DNA of 64,000 nucleotides from Amycolatopsis sp. NBC_01488 (GTDB lineage: Bacteria; Actinomycetota; Actinomycetes; Mycobacteriales; Pseudonocardiaceae), in NCBI RefSeq assembly GCF_036227105.1, contig NZ_CP109434.1, positions 9,024,501-9,088,500 on the forward strand, read 5' to 3'. The notes below the pieces were generated by a model. It did no database searches and had not been told where the DNA came from. It saw nothing but the letters and a program-made list of their open reading frames with translations. Shown piece by piece: positions 32,079 to 40,324 of this stretch. The translations under genes and the position numbers were made by a program. How positions within the stretch are numbered: the stretch's first letter is position 1; every line of letters begins with the position of its first letter.

Positions 32079-32898
32079 CGCGACCCCTCCCCGCCAGCAC
32101 CCGGTAACTCCCGTACAGCAGCAGCGAAATCGCGACGTCGACCAGCGCGACGACGCTCGCCGCCGGGAAGTCGAACGTGACGATCCCCTTGCCGTAGACC
32201 AGCATCGGCAACGTCGTGACGCCCTTCGCGCCGAGGAACAGCACGATGCCGAACTCGTTGAGCGCCAGCAGCAACGTCAGGCACGCGCCCGACGCCAGCG
32301 ACGGCAGCGCCGCGGGCAGCACGACCCGCCACAGCACCCGGCCCGGCCGCGCGCCCAGCGACGCCGCGACGTCCAGGTGCACGCCCGGGACCTGCCCGAA
32401 CGCCGCGAGCGCCGGCCGCATCACGAACGGCGTGTAGAAGGTGACCTCGGCCAGCAGCACGCCCCACGGCGAGTAGAGGAACCCACCCGCGCCGAAGACG
32501 CCCGCGCTGCCGTAGAGGAACGTGAAGGCCAGCGCGATGAGGAACGACGGGAACGCGAGCACCGTGTCGACCAGCCGTGACAGCGTCCGCGCGCCCGGGA
32601 ACGGGACGAACGCGATCACCAGCGCGAGGAACGTGCCGAGCAGCACGCAGCCGGTCGTCGCGCCGAGCGCGAGCAGCACGGTCTGGATCGCGGCGTCCCG
32701 GAACTCCGCCGAGCCGAGCACCTCGGCCCAGACGCCGAGGCCGAACCCGGCGTCCGTGGTCAGTGACTGCCCGGCCACCAGGACCAGCGGATAGCCGAAG
32801 AAGACCACCACGACCACCAGCGGCGGCAGCAGCCAGACCAAACCCCGTCGTGAGTGAGAAACAGGGTTAGAACGCTGTTTCCCACTCACGACGGTCAT
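32056..32898 (-). CDS. phnU: ABC permease, 2-aminoethylphosphonate type (PhnU-like)
   Basis: A 280-residue polytopic permease. The first helix is LVWLLPPLVVVVVFFGYPLV after a 19-residue basic cytoplasmic start. The coupling loop HLDVAASLGARPGRVLWRVV lies near residue 180. It forms the heterodimeric channel with the downstream permease. The ATG at 32898 overlaps the ATPase stop (ATGA), so it is translationally coupled. Assignment follows the operon context described for the FAD oxidoreductase and HAD genes; alone the sequence would only say thiamine/iron/spermidine-class permease. Confidence 0.8.
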   Translation of the reverse strand: MTVVSGKQRSNPVSHSRRGLVWLLPPLVVVVVFFGYPLVLVAGQSLTTDAGFGLGVWAEVLGSAEFRDAAIQTVLLALGATTGCVLLGTFLALVIAFVPFPGARTLSRLVDTVLAFPSFLIALAFTFLYGSAGVFGAGGFLYSPWGVLLAEVTFYTPFVMRPALAAFGQVPGVHLDVAASLGARPGRVLWRVVLPAALPSLASGACLTLLLALNEFGIVLFLGAKGVTTLPMLVYGKGIVTFDFPAASVVALVDVAISLLLYGSYRVLAGRGRGAAVDAA

Positions 32899-33944
32899 GT
32901 GCCGACCTCGACCAGTGGGCAGCCGTCCGGGATGGACACGCCGACGGCCGTCCCGACGGAGAACGCCTCGGGCACCTCGGCGCGGATCGTCGCGCCCCCG
33001 GCCAGCTCGAGGTCGAGGCGGTAGCCGGTGCCGCGCCACTGCACCGCCCGGACCAGCGCCGGGAGGGTGTCCGCGCCGGGTTCGCCGACGCCGACGCGGT
33101 GCGGGCGGACGCCGAGCGCGACCGGGCCCGGCCCGAGCGCGCCGGTCGGCTCGGCGGTCAGCACGCGCTCGCCGAGCCGGACCTTGGCGGGCGTCCCGTC
33201 GCTGACCAGGTCGACCGGGATGAGGTTGGCCGCGCCGAGGAAGCTCGCGGTGAACTCCGAGGCCGGCCGCCGGTAGAGCTGCTCGCACGGGCCGGTCTCG
33301 ACCAGCCGCGAGTCGCGCATGACGGCGATGCGGTCGGCCAGCGCCAGCGCCTCGCCCTGATCGTGGGTGACGTAGACGAGCGTGGTGTCCGGCAGCTCGG
33401 CCCGCAGCCGCAGCAGCTCGGCGATCATGTCCTCGCGCAGCGCGGCGTCCAAAGCGGACAGTGGCTCGTCGAGCAGCAGCACGTCGGGCCGAATGGCGAG
33501 CGCCCGGGCGAGCGCGACCCGCTGCTGCTGCCCGCCGGACAGCTCGCGCGGGAACCGCCGGGCGTAGCCGCCCATGCCGACCAGGTCCAGGACTTCCGCG
33601 ACGCGGGCCGCCACGTCGGCCCGAGGCGACCGGCGCGCCTTCAGCCCGAAGGCGACGTTGGCGTCGACGCGCATGTGCGGGAACAGCGCGTAGCTCTGCA
33701 CGACGACGCCGAGGCCACGCCGGTGCGGCGGCCGGTCGGTGACGTCCTCGCCGTTGAGGAACACCCGGCCCGCGGCGGGCCGGACGAACCCGGCGAGGGC
33801 CTTGAGCGCCGTCGACTTGCCGGAGCCGGACGGGCCGAGCAGGGCGAGGGTTTCGCCGCGGGACACGCTCAGGTCGAGCGAATCCAGCGCCGTCGTGCGT
33901 CCGAAGTGGACGGAGACGCCGCGGAACTCGACGGCCGGGGTCAT
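32895..33944 (-). CDS. phnT: ABC ATPase, 2-aminoethylphosphonate type (PhnT-like)
   Basis: A 349-residue ATPase with the nucleotide-binding domain in the first 235 residues and a TOBE regulatory domain after it. Walker A is LGPSGSGKSTALKAL near 36, Q-loop VVVQSYALFPHM near 80, signature LSGGQQQRVALARAL near 135, Walker B VLLLDEPLSALD near 154 and the switch His in VTHDQGEALALAD. The TOBE part (LGVRPHRVGVGEPG) is typical of PotA/FbpC/PhnT importers. ATGA overlaps at both ends tie it to the binding-protein and permease genes. Confidence 0.85.
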   Translation of the reverse strand: MTPAVEFRGVSVHFGRTTALDSLDLSVSRGETLALLGPSGSGKSTALKALAGFVRPAAGRVFLNGEDVTDRPPHRRGLGVVVQSYALFPHMRVDANVAFGLKARRSPRADVAARVAEVLDLVGMGGYARRFPRELSGGQQQRVALARALAIRPDVLLLDEPLSALDAALREDMIAELLRLRAELPDTTLVYVTHDQGEALALADRIAVMRDSRLVETGPCEQLYRRPASEFTASFLGAANLIPVDLVSDGTPAKVRLGERVLTAEPTGALGPGPVALGVRPHRVGVGEPGADTLPALVRAVQWRGTGYRLDLELAGGATIRAEVPEAFSVGTAVGVSIPDGCPLVEVGT

Positions 33945-34948
33945 CGGCCGACGGCCTTCCGGTACGCGGCCACGTCGGCGTCGAGCCTGCCGACCACAGC
34001 GGTCCAGTCCGGGGTCCAGATCTCGACGCCGTCGAGCGCGGCCTTGATCTTCGCCGCGTTCGCGCCGGTGGCGGTGACGTCGGCGCGGGCCGGGATGCCG
34101 AACGCGTCGGCGGTCTTCGCCTGGACCTCCGGCGAGAACAGGAAGTCGAGGAGCTTCTTCGCGTCGTCCGGGTGCGGCGCGTTCGTCACGAGCCCGGCGT
34201 AGTAGGGCAGGGCGAAGGTCGAGCGCCTGCCCTGGGCGTCGGCCGGGAAGAAGACGTCGAAGCCGCCGCTCTTGGCGATCTCGGCGAGGTTCATCTGGAC
34301 GTCGCCGTTGGCCACCAGCAGCTCGCCCTTGGCCACCTTGGGCTGCAGCTTGCCGGTGGACGACGACGGCCCGGCGTTGTTGGCCTCGAGCTTGCCGAGG
34401 TAGTCGAGCGCGCCCTGGTCGCCGAGCACGTGCTGCAGCTGCAGGAGCACCGCGGTGCCGTCGCCGGCCTCGCCGGGCGTCGAGTACTGGACCTTGCCCT
34501 TGAGCTTCGGGTCGAGCAGGTCGTCCCAGGTCTTCGGGGTGGCGCCCGGGTTGCGGATGAAGCTCAGGTAGTTGTTCATCATCGCGAAGTAGCGGCCCTG
34601 CGGGTCCTTGTCCGGCACCTGGTCCCCGCCCGCCGGGGTGTACGGCTGCAGCAGGCCGGCGACGCGCTGGATGAACGGCGGGAGCGTGACGAGGACGTCG
34701 GCCTGGGTGTTGGCCTTCTCCTGCTCGACGCGGGAGGCGACCTCGCCGGAGCCGGCCGTGACGGCCTGGACGGTGATGCCGGTCTGCTGCTTGAACTCCG
34801 CGAACCGCGCGGTGTACCAGTCTTCCAGTCCGTCCACTGCGTACACGGTGACGGTCTTGCCGCCGGCGGACGCGGCACCGGTGCCGCCGCAGGCGGACAG
34901 CAGCGCGATCAGCGCCACCGCGAACACGGCGGCCAGGGTCTTCTTCAT
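33941..34948 (-). CDS. phnS: ABC substrate-binding lipoprotein, 2-aminoethylphosphonate type (PhnS-like)
   Basis: A 335-residue extracytoplasmic binding protein of the type II (iron/AEP) class. The signal ends LIALLSAC (lipobox Cys near residue 20). The mature domain starts TVTVYAVDGLEDWYTARFAE and includes ADVLVTLPPFIQRVAGLLQP, FIRNPGATPKTWDDLLDPKL and STGKLQPKVAKGELLVANGD. Family members bind Fe(III) or 2-aminoethylphosphonate; no iron-binding tyrosine pair is evident near the C-terminal lobe, favouring the latter by context. AGGAGAACCCC precedes the ATG. Overlaps the HAD gene stop (ATGA). Confidence 0.83.
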   Translation of the reverse strand: MKKTLAAVFAVALIALLSACGGTGAASAGGKTVTVYAVDGLEDWYTARFAEFKQQTGITVQAVTAGSGEVASRVEQEKANTQADVLVTLPPFIQRVAGLLQPYTPAGGDQVPDKDPQGRYFAMMNNYLSFIRNPGATPKTWDDLLDPKLKGKVQYSTPGEAGDGTAVLLQLQHVLGDQGALDYLGKLEANNAGPSSSTGKLQPKVAKGELLVANGDVQMNLAEIAKSGGFDVFFPADAQGRRSTFALPYYAGLVTNAPHPDDAKKLLDFLFSPEVQAKTADAFGIPARADVTATGANAAKIKAALDGVEIWTPDWTAVVGRLDADVAAYRKAVGR

Positions 34949-35613
34949 CGGGGTTCTCCTTCGAGCACGGCGGGGAGTTCGGAGACGGAGTCGAGGACGT
35001 GGGTGGCTTCGAGGAAGTCTTCGCGGCGGCCCGCGCCGGTGAGGACGCCCGCGACGACGGACGCACCGGCGCGCAGCCCGCACAGGACGTCCGAAGCGGT
35101 GTCGCCGACGACGGCGATCCGCCGCACGTCGGTGACTTCGAGCCGCAGCGCGGCAGTGAGCACGAGGTCGGGGAACGGGCGGCCGCGGACGCCGTCGCCG
35201 GGCGCGAGCGCGACGTCGGCGAGGCCGGCCCAGCCGAGCGCGTCGAGGATGGCCTGCTGGGTGACGGATGCGAAACCGGTGGTGAAGGCGACCTTCACGC
35301 CGCTTTCGCGCAGGCCGCGGATGACGTCCTCGGCGCCCGGGATCGGCCTGCACTCCCCCGCGCGCACGAGGTCGCCGTACGCGGCTTCGAACGCGGAATT
35401 CGCTTGCTGCGCTTCGGTTTCGGTCGGCAGGAGGGCCCGGAAGACGGTGATCTTCGACTGGCCCATCGTGTCGAGGACGTACCGCAGCATCTCCGGGTAC
35501 TTCTCGCCGGGGACGCCGACGGATTCGATCGCGGCGGTGAAGGCCTGCACGACGAGGCCGTCGTCGGCGACGGTCGTGCCGGCCATGTCCAGCACGACGA
35601 GTTCGGTGGTCAC
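34945..35613 (-). CDS. Phosphonatase-like HAD hydrolase (PhnX-like)
   Basis: A 222-residue HAD-superfamily hydrolase close to phosphonoacetaldehyde hydrolase, which cleaves the C-P bond of phosphonoacetaldehyde to acetaldehyde and phosphate. The nucleophile is Asp9 in LVVLDMAGTTVADDG, and motif II is the Thr in AFTTGF near 108. Lys54 in DTMGQSKITVFRALL aligns with the Schiff-base lysine of PhnX (MGLLKIDHVRAL, from memory), so C-P cleavage chemistry is possible. Motif IV is AVVGDTASDV near 175. It is shorter than PhnX (about 270). The GTG at 35613 is in a GTGA overlap with the FAD gene. Confidence 0.82.
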   Translation of the reverse strand: MTTELVVLDMAGTTVADDGLVVQAFTAAIESVGVPGEKYPEMLRYVLDTMGQSKITVFRALLPTETEAQQANSAFEAAYGDLVRAGECRPIPGAEDVIRGLRESGVKVAFTTGFASVTQQAILDALGWAGLADVALAPGDGVRGRPFPDLVLTAALRLEVTDVRRIAVVGDTASDVLCGLRAGASVVAGVLTGAGRREDFLEATHVLDSVSELPAVLEGEPR

Positions 35614-36737
35614 AGGCCCAGCTCCGCGGCGGTGTCTTCGGCGATGGCGGGTGCGCAGGTCATGCCGCGCCCGCCCGGCCCGGTGACGAGCCAGGCGTTG
35701 TCCGCGACGCGGGCGCGGTGCACGATCCGGCCGGGGTCGGTGGTCTGCGCGTAGACGCCGGCCCAGCGGCGGCGGATCCGCGGCACGCGGCGGCCGAGCA
35801 GCGCGCCGGCGACGGTTTCGAGGTGGTCGTAGGGATCTTCGGTGACGTCGAAGGCGAAGGGCTCGGCGTACTCGTGGGTGTCGCCGATGGTGAGCGAGCC
35901 GTCGAGCCGCTGGACGAGCAGCAACTGCATGCGGTGGGCCGCGGCGGCCGGTTCCTGGGGCTGCCCGGCATTCAGCGTGTCGAGGGCCGCGCCGCGGTAG
36001 GCCGGGTAGTAGCGGAAGCTGTCGCCGTCGGCGACGCTCGTGGTGAGCTTTTCGGCCAGGGGCTCGGTCTGGGCCATCTGCAGCCGGACTTTGCGCACCG
36101 GCGGGTCGCCCGCGAGTTCGCGGACGAGCCCGCCGGTCCACGCGCCGGTGCAGAAGACGACGACGTCGCCGTCGTGCCGCTCGCCGCGGTCGTCGACGAC
36201 CCCGGTGCCGGTCAGGTGCCGGACCTCCCGGCCGGGCCGCCAGGTGTAGCGGCCGGTCTTCCCGAGTTCGGCGCGCAGGGCGGGCTGCGCGGTGCGCGGC
36301 TCGACGGCGGCGTCGCGTTCGCACCAGAGGGCGCCTTCGAAAGCACCCTTCAGCGCCGGGTTCAGGTCGCGGGTTTCGGTGGCATCGAGGAGCTGGTAAC
36401 CGCGTTCGGCGGCTTCGGCGCCTTCGGTGACTTCGCGCGCGACGGCGAGTTCGGCTTCGGTCCGGACGACGGTCAGCGAACCGTTGGCACGGAAGCCGAG
36501 GCCCGCGACCCGCTCGCCGATCCGCTCCCAGAAGTTCCGGGCCCGCTGGGCGGTCGCCAGCTCCCTGCCGGACGCGCGGCCGCCGACCCAGACCAGCCCG
36601 AAGTTGCGCACGGACGCGCCGCGCGCTTCGGGCTCGCGTTCGAGCTGGACGACGTCGTGGCCGCGCTCGACGGCCTGCCAGGCGTGCAGCGTACCGAGCA
36701 CGCCGCCGCCCACGATGAGGATTCGCACGCCGCCCAC
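35610..36737 (-). CDS. FAD-dependent oxidoreductase, TIGR03364 type (AEP-linked)
   Basis: A 375-residue DAO-family flavoprotein. The dinucleotide-binding motif ILIVGGGVLGTLHAWQAVER is at residues 6-25, and GLVWVGGRASGREL near 48 and the C-terminal VTGPGGRGMTCAPAIAEDTA complete the FAD site. The subgroup is named TIGR03364 and is genomically linked to phosphonate genes. Members related to the described PbfD oxidise 2-aminoethylphosphonate or its N-methyl form to phosphonoacetaldehyde (from memory). Here it is the first gene of the operon and no PhnW transaminase is present, so it should supply the substrate for the HAD enzyme. GGAG precedes the GTG at 36737. A 96-base AT-rich region upstream probably holds the promoter. 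Confidence 0.82.
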   Translation of the reverse strand: MGGVRILIVGGGVLGTLHAWQAVERGHDVVQLEREPEARGASVRNFGLVWVGGRASGRELATAQRARNFWERIGERVAGLGFRANGSLTVVRTEAELAVAREVTEGAEAAERGYQLLDATETRDLNPALKGAFEGALWCERDAAVEPRTAQPALRAELGKTGRYTWRPGREVRHLTGTGVVDDRGERHDGDVVVFCTGAWTGGLVRELAGDPPVRKVRLQMAQTEPLAEKLTTSVADGDSFRYYPAYRGAALDTLNAGQPQEPAAAAHRMQLLLVQRLDGSLTIGDTHEYAEPFAFDVTEDPYDHLETVAGALLGRRVPRIRRRWAGVYAQTTDPGRIVHRARVADNAWLVTGPGGRGMTCAPAIAEDTAAELGL

Positions 36738-36833
36738 GCTCTCCGGAGAGCGTCAACAGCCGCTGGCCCCTTGGCGAACGCGCGGTGAAAGGCCATCGAA
36801 TATTGGACCGGATGAGTTACCGTCTCGTTATGT

Positions 36834-37214
36834 TCAGAGTCGGCCGACGGCGACGAAGACGCACACCGCGAAGATCAGGGCGTTGGCCCCGACGTTCCGC
36901 CACTCGGCCGGCTTGTGCTGCACGACCGCCAGCCGGCCGTGCATCGCCATCGCGCCCACCATCACGATCGCCAGCCCGGCCGCCGCCCAACCGGTCAGCG
37001 CCGGGGCGATCCCGAGCAGCACCGGCAGGATCAGCCCCACCACGGCGAACAGCTCGCAGATCGCGGTGAACCGGACCACCGGCAGCGGGTACGCCGCCGC
37101 GCCCGTCTGGCCGGTTTCGAGCATCCGCTGCCGCGACATCGTCGACTTCAGCGCGCCCGACAGGGCGAAGATCGCGGCCAACAACACCTGACCGGCCCAC
37201 AACGCGATGTTCAT
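36834..37214 (-). CDS. DoxX family membrane protein
   Basis: A 126-residue membrane protein with four hydrophobic helices, of the DoxX-like family. The family pattern is seen in GQVLLAAIFALSGALKSTMS at the start, YPLPVVRFTAICELFAVVGL near 42 and AEWRNVGANALIFAVCVFVA at the end. Members are found with redox or stress genes but the biochemical role is unclear. GGGAGG precedes the ATG with six-base spacing. It lies between the GntR regulator and the phosphonate-type operon on the same strand, with modest gaps (58 and 96 bases), so co-regulation is possible. Confidence 0.8.
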   Translation of the reverse strand: MNIALWAGQVLLAAIFALSGALKSTMSRQRMLETGQTGAAAYPLPVVRFTAICELFAVVGLILPVLLGIAPALTGWAAAGLAIVMVGAMAMHGRLAVVQHKPAEWRNVGANALIFAVCVFVAVGRL

Positions 37215-37272
37215 GACGTCCTCCCGTTCGGTTGTGCGGGAGGAACGAGGGCGCCGCGGAGAACGTGACGCC

Positions 37273-38046
37273 TCAGGCGCGGCCGAGGCGGGTCACGAAG
37301 CTGAGCCGGTCACCGCGGTACAGCGACCGCACCCGCTCGAACGGCGCGCCGTCCGGACCCCACGAGATGCGGTGCATGAGCAGCATCGGCAGGGCCGGGT
37401 TGGTGCCGATGAGCAGTGCTTCGCGCGGAGTCGCCAGCACCGTCTCGACGCGCTCTTCGGCGCCGTCGAAGACCACACCGAGCTTCTCGCTCAGGCACGC
37501 GTACAGCGACTGCTCGGGGTTGAACACCTCGAGCAGCGTCGGGAACCGCTCGGCCAGGAGATAAGTCGACTCCAGCCCGACCCGCTCCTCGTCGGCCAGC
37601 AGCACCCGCTCGATGTGGATCACTTCGGCGTCCGACGTCACCTGCAGGTCGGCGGCCAGCGCGCTGCCGGCCACGCGACGCTCCAGCGTGATCACGTTGC
37701 GGCCCGGGCGGATGCCCTGCCGGCGCAGGCCTTCGGTGTAGCTCACCAGTGCCAGCGGCTGCACCAGCTTCGGGCCGGCGACGAACGTGCCGCTCCCCTG
37801 CCGCCGGCTGAGCTTGCCCTCGAGCACCAGCTCGCCGACCGCCTGCCGCACGGTCGCCCTCGACACCTCGAACCGCTCGCACAGTTCCCGTTCCGTGGGG
37901 AGCACCGATCCTTCGCCCAGTTCCGCGATCACCGCCAGCAGCTCGACCTTGACCGCGTAGTAGCGCGGAACACGGCCGTGCTCGGGAATCCCGTCGAGGA
38001 CGGGACCGTCGGCGGACAGGCGGGAATGGCGTGAAGGGGCAGGCAC
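37273..38046 (-). CDS. GntR/HutC family regulator, DasR-like
   Basis: A 257-residue regulator. The N-terminal winged helix (VPRYYAVKVELL at residue 26 to LSRRQGSGTFVAG near 90) contains ERFEVSRATVRQAVGELVLE as the recognition region. The UTRA effector domain follows, with IHIERVLLADEERVGLESTY and FERVRSLYRGDRLSFVTRLG. The last motif and VPxYY closely resemble Streptomyces DasR, which senses glucosamine 6-phosphate. It may instead sense an aminophosphonate and control the operon downstream of DoxX, since HutC-type regulators also control phosphonate genes. An intergenic region of 302 bases lies upstream. Confidence 0.85.
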   Translation of the reverse strand: MPAPSRHSRLSADGPVLDGIPEHGRVPRYYAVKVELLAVIAELGEGSVLPTERELCERFEVSRATVRQAVGELVLEGKLSRRQGSGTFVAGPKLVQPLALVSYTEGLRRQGIRPGRNVITLERRVAGSALAADLQVTSDAEVIHIERVLLADEERVGLESTYLLAERFPTLLEVFNPEQSLYACLSEKLGVVFDGAEERVETVLATPREALLIGTNPALPMLLMHRISWGPDGAPFERVRSLYRGDRLSFVTRLGRA

Positions 38047-38262
38047 GGAATCGACCCTATTCGCTTCCCGGTGCGCCGCGGTTCGCTGTGGTGCGTAACA
38101 CGGCTGTCACACGGAGGATCACCCGGATGCCCCCGGCCGCGCCGCCCGCTCCTTTCCGGCCGGGAAAGTCTCGGTGAACTCGGGGCTGCTTCGGCCTACG
38201 GCCTTCGCCGGATCCGCCGGTGAGAAATCACCCAACCGCCCGAAAGATCCGAAGAAAGTCGG

Positions 38263-38292
38263 TTGTCCGGGTAGGTGAGCACCTGGTGTAGT
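38263..38292 (+). promoter_or_regulatory. Putative promoter of the trypsin gene
   Basis: TTGTCC (38263-38268) and TGTAGT (38287-38292) are 18 bases apart, about 50 bases before the translation start. The rest of the 38047-38348 gap holds a CTTTCCGGCCGGGAAAG near-palindrome (about 38153-38169) and one CCACTGTGGAC word (38319-38329), but no gene. Confidence 0.4.
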
Positions 38293-38348
38293 CGTGGGGC
38301 CGCTCACGGCAACCGCTTCCACTGTGGACATTGGAAGGACTGATCCCC

Positions 38349-39149
38349 TTGGCTCCCCAGCGCTGGTTCACCCTGCTCAGAAACGCCACCACCGCACTGG
38401 CCGCGGTCGCCGCGGCCGCGTCGTTCGCCACCCCGGCGATCGCGGCCCAGCCGCCGTCCACCGACGTCGTCGGCGGGACCCGGGCCGCTCAGGGCGAGTT
38501 CCCGTTCATGGTCCGGCTGTCCATGGGCTGCGGCGGCGCCCTGTACACGAACCAGATCGTGCTGACCGCCGCCCACTGCGTCAGCCGGACCGGGGCCAAC
38601 ACCTCGATCACGGCGACCGTCGGCGTCGTCGATCTGCAGAGCACGAGCGCCAAGAAGATCAAGTCGACCTACGTCTACCAGTCGCCCACCTACGGCACCT
38701 CGACCGGCGGCGACTGGGCGCTGATCAAGCTCGCGAGCCCGGTCACCGGCCTCTCGACGCTGCCGATCGCGACGACGTCGACGTACAACACCGGCACGTT
38801 CACCGTGGCCGGCTGGGGCGCGGCCAGCGAAGGCGGCGCCCAGCAGCGGTACCTGCTCAAGGCGACCGTCCCGTTCGTCGACGACGCCACCTGCCAGGCC
38901 CAGGGCGGCAGCTACCCCGACCTCATCCCGAGCGCCGAGATCTGCGCGGGCAACCTCGCCTCCGGCGGGGTCGACACCTGCCAGGGCGACTCCGGCGGCC
39001 CGATGTTCCGCCGGGACAACGCCAACGCGTGGATCCAGGTGGGCATCGTCTCCTGGGGTGACGGCTGCGCCCGGCCGCACGCTCCCGGCGTCTACACCGA
39101 GGTGAGCACGTTCGCGTCGAAGATCGCCGCGGCCGCCGCTTCGCTCTAG
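38349..39149 (+). CDS. Secreted trypsin-like serine protease (S1A)
   Basis: A 266-residue exported protease. The signal peptide has a TTLLRNATT-type basic start and an Ala-rich core, with AIAA cleavage near residue 33. A short propeptide follows, then the activation site before VVGGTRAAQGEFPF. The triad is His in LTAAHC, Asp in GGDWALIKL and Ser in DTCQGDSGGP. The residue six before the catalytic Ser is Asp, which predicts cleavage after Lys or Arg. Six cysteines allow three disulfides. The TTG start at 38349 sits about nine bases after GAAGGA; the alternative TTG at 38331 overlaps that ribosome site. Its stop is 6 bases from a strong bidirectional hairpin. Confidence 0.9.
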   Translation: MAPQRWFTLLRNATTALAAVAAAASFATPAIAAQPPSTDVVGGTRAAQGEFPFMVRLSMGCGGALYTNQIVLTAAHCVSRTGANTSITATVGVVDLQSTSAKKIKSTYVYQSPTYGTSTGGDWALIKLASPVTGLSTLPIATTSTYNTGTFTVAGWGAASEGGAQQRYLLKATVPFVDDATCQAQGGSYPDLIPSAEICAGNLASGGVDTCQGDSGGPMFRRDNANAWIQVGIVSWGDGCARPHAPGVYTEVSTFASKIAAAAASL

Positions 39150-39155
39150 CTCCCT

Positions 39156-39208
39156 GTCATGAGGGGCACCTTCATGGACTTCACAGCCATGAAGGTGCCC
39201 CTCATGAC
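39156..39208. terminator. Perfect 22-bp hairpin between convergent genes
   Basis: Positions 39156-39177 pair perfectly with 39187-39208; the 9-base loop is ACTTCACAG. The arm contains GAGGGGCACCTTCATGG. It exactly fills the 61-base space between the trypsin stop and the stop of the convergent gene, so it should act in both directions. There is no T-run. Confidence 0.8.
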
Positions 39209-39210
39209 AT

Positions 39211-40311
39211 TCAGCGGGTCTTGTCCAACCGGGACAGTGCCTCTTCGTAGCCGTTCACGAGATCCGCGACGACGTCGGCGACCGGCCGCACCGCGTTCAT
39301 CCGGCCGACGATCTGCCCGACCGGCATCGACACCACGCTCGGGTCGTTCGCCGCGTGGATCCGGTTGTGGGCGTGGGAAACCAGCAGGTTCTGCAGCGGC
39401 ATCGGCAGCGGCTCGGGCGCGTCCGCCGCGGCCCACGCCTCGGTCCAGCGGGTCTTGAGCAGCCGGGCCGGCTTGCCGGTGTAGATCCGCGTCCGGACGG
39501 TGTCCGACGACGTCGCGCCGACGAGCGCCTGCTGCATCGCCACCGACTCGCCCATGGTCTGCAGGTACTCCTCGGTGGCGAGCCACATCGAGCCCATCCA
39601 CACGCCGGACGCGCCGAGCGCGAGGGCCGCGGCCATCTGCCGCCCGGAACCGATCCCGCCCGCGGCGAGCACCGGCACGTCGACCGCGTCGACGATCTCC
39701 GGCACCAGCACCATGGACGCGATCTCGCCGGTGTGCCCGCCGGCTTCGTAGCCCTGCGCGACCACGAAGTCGACGCCGTTTTCGACGTGCCGGACCGCGT
39801 GCTCGGCCTTCCCGGCGAGCGCCGCCACCGGCACGCCCTGGTCGTGACACTGGCCGATGACGTCCGCCGGCGGCGAGCCGAGCGCGTTGGCGATCAGCTT
39901 GATCGGGTGGTTGAGCGCGACCTCGACGTGCGACCGGGCGACCGAGTGCAGCCAGCCGAGGACGCCCGCGCGTTCGTCGGTGTCGTCCGGCAGCGGCGGC
40001 ACGGACAACTCGCGAAGGACGCGGTCGACGAACGCGCGGTGGCCGTCCGGGATCAGCTTCGCGAGGTCGACCTGGGTGCCCTCGGCGGGCACCTTCGCCG
40101 GCATCACGATGTCGACGCCGTAGGGCTTGCCGCCGGTGTTCTCGTCCATCCAGGTGAGCACCCGGTCGAGCTCGGCGGCGTCGTTGAACCGGACGCAGCC
40201 GAGCACGCCGAGCCCGCCGGCGCGGCTGAGCGCCGCGGCGACGTGCTCCGAGGGCGTGAACCCGATGATCGGCAGATCGATGCCGAGCCGGTCGCACAGG
40301 GGTGTCCGCAC
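39211..40311 (-). CDS. Nitronate monooxygenase family flavoprotein
   Basis: A 366-residue FMN TIM-barrel protein of the 2-nitropropane dioxygenase family. Characteristic parts are AALSRAGGLGVLGCVRFNDA near residue 26, VAQGYEAGGHTGEIASMVLV near 186 (FMN/active-site His in GGHTG) and VLAAGGIGSGRQMAAALALG near 215. Members oxidise nitronates or act as enoyl reductases; mycobacterial relatives include Rv1533-like proteins. AGGAGG nine bases upstream fixes the GTG at 40311. It starts 13 bases after the fadD19-like stop, so it belongs to the same KstR-type transcription unit. A role in steroid catabolism is inferred from that position only. Confidence 0.82.
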   Translation of the reverse strand: MRTPLCDRLGIDLPIIGFTPSEHVAAALSRAGGLGVLGCVRFNDAAELDRVLTWMDENTGGKPYGVDIVMPAKVPAEGTQVDLAKLIPDGHRAFVDRVLRELSVPPLPDDTDERAGVLGWLHSVARSHVEVALNHPIKLIANALGSPPADVIGQCHDQGVPVAALAGKAEHAVRHVENGVDFVVAQGYEAGGHTGEIASMVLVPEIVDAVDVPVLAAGGIGSGRQMAAALALGASGVWMGSMWLATEEYLQTMGESVAMQQALVGATSSDTVRTRIYTGKPARLLKTRWTEAWAAADAPEPLPMPLQNLLVSHAHNRIHAANDPSVVSMPVGQIVGRMNAVRPVADVVADLVNGYEEALSRLDKTR

Positions 40312-40324
40312 TGGTCGTGTCCTC

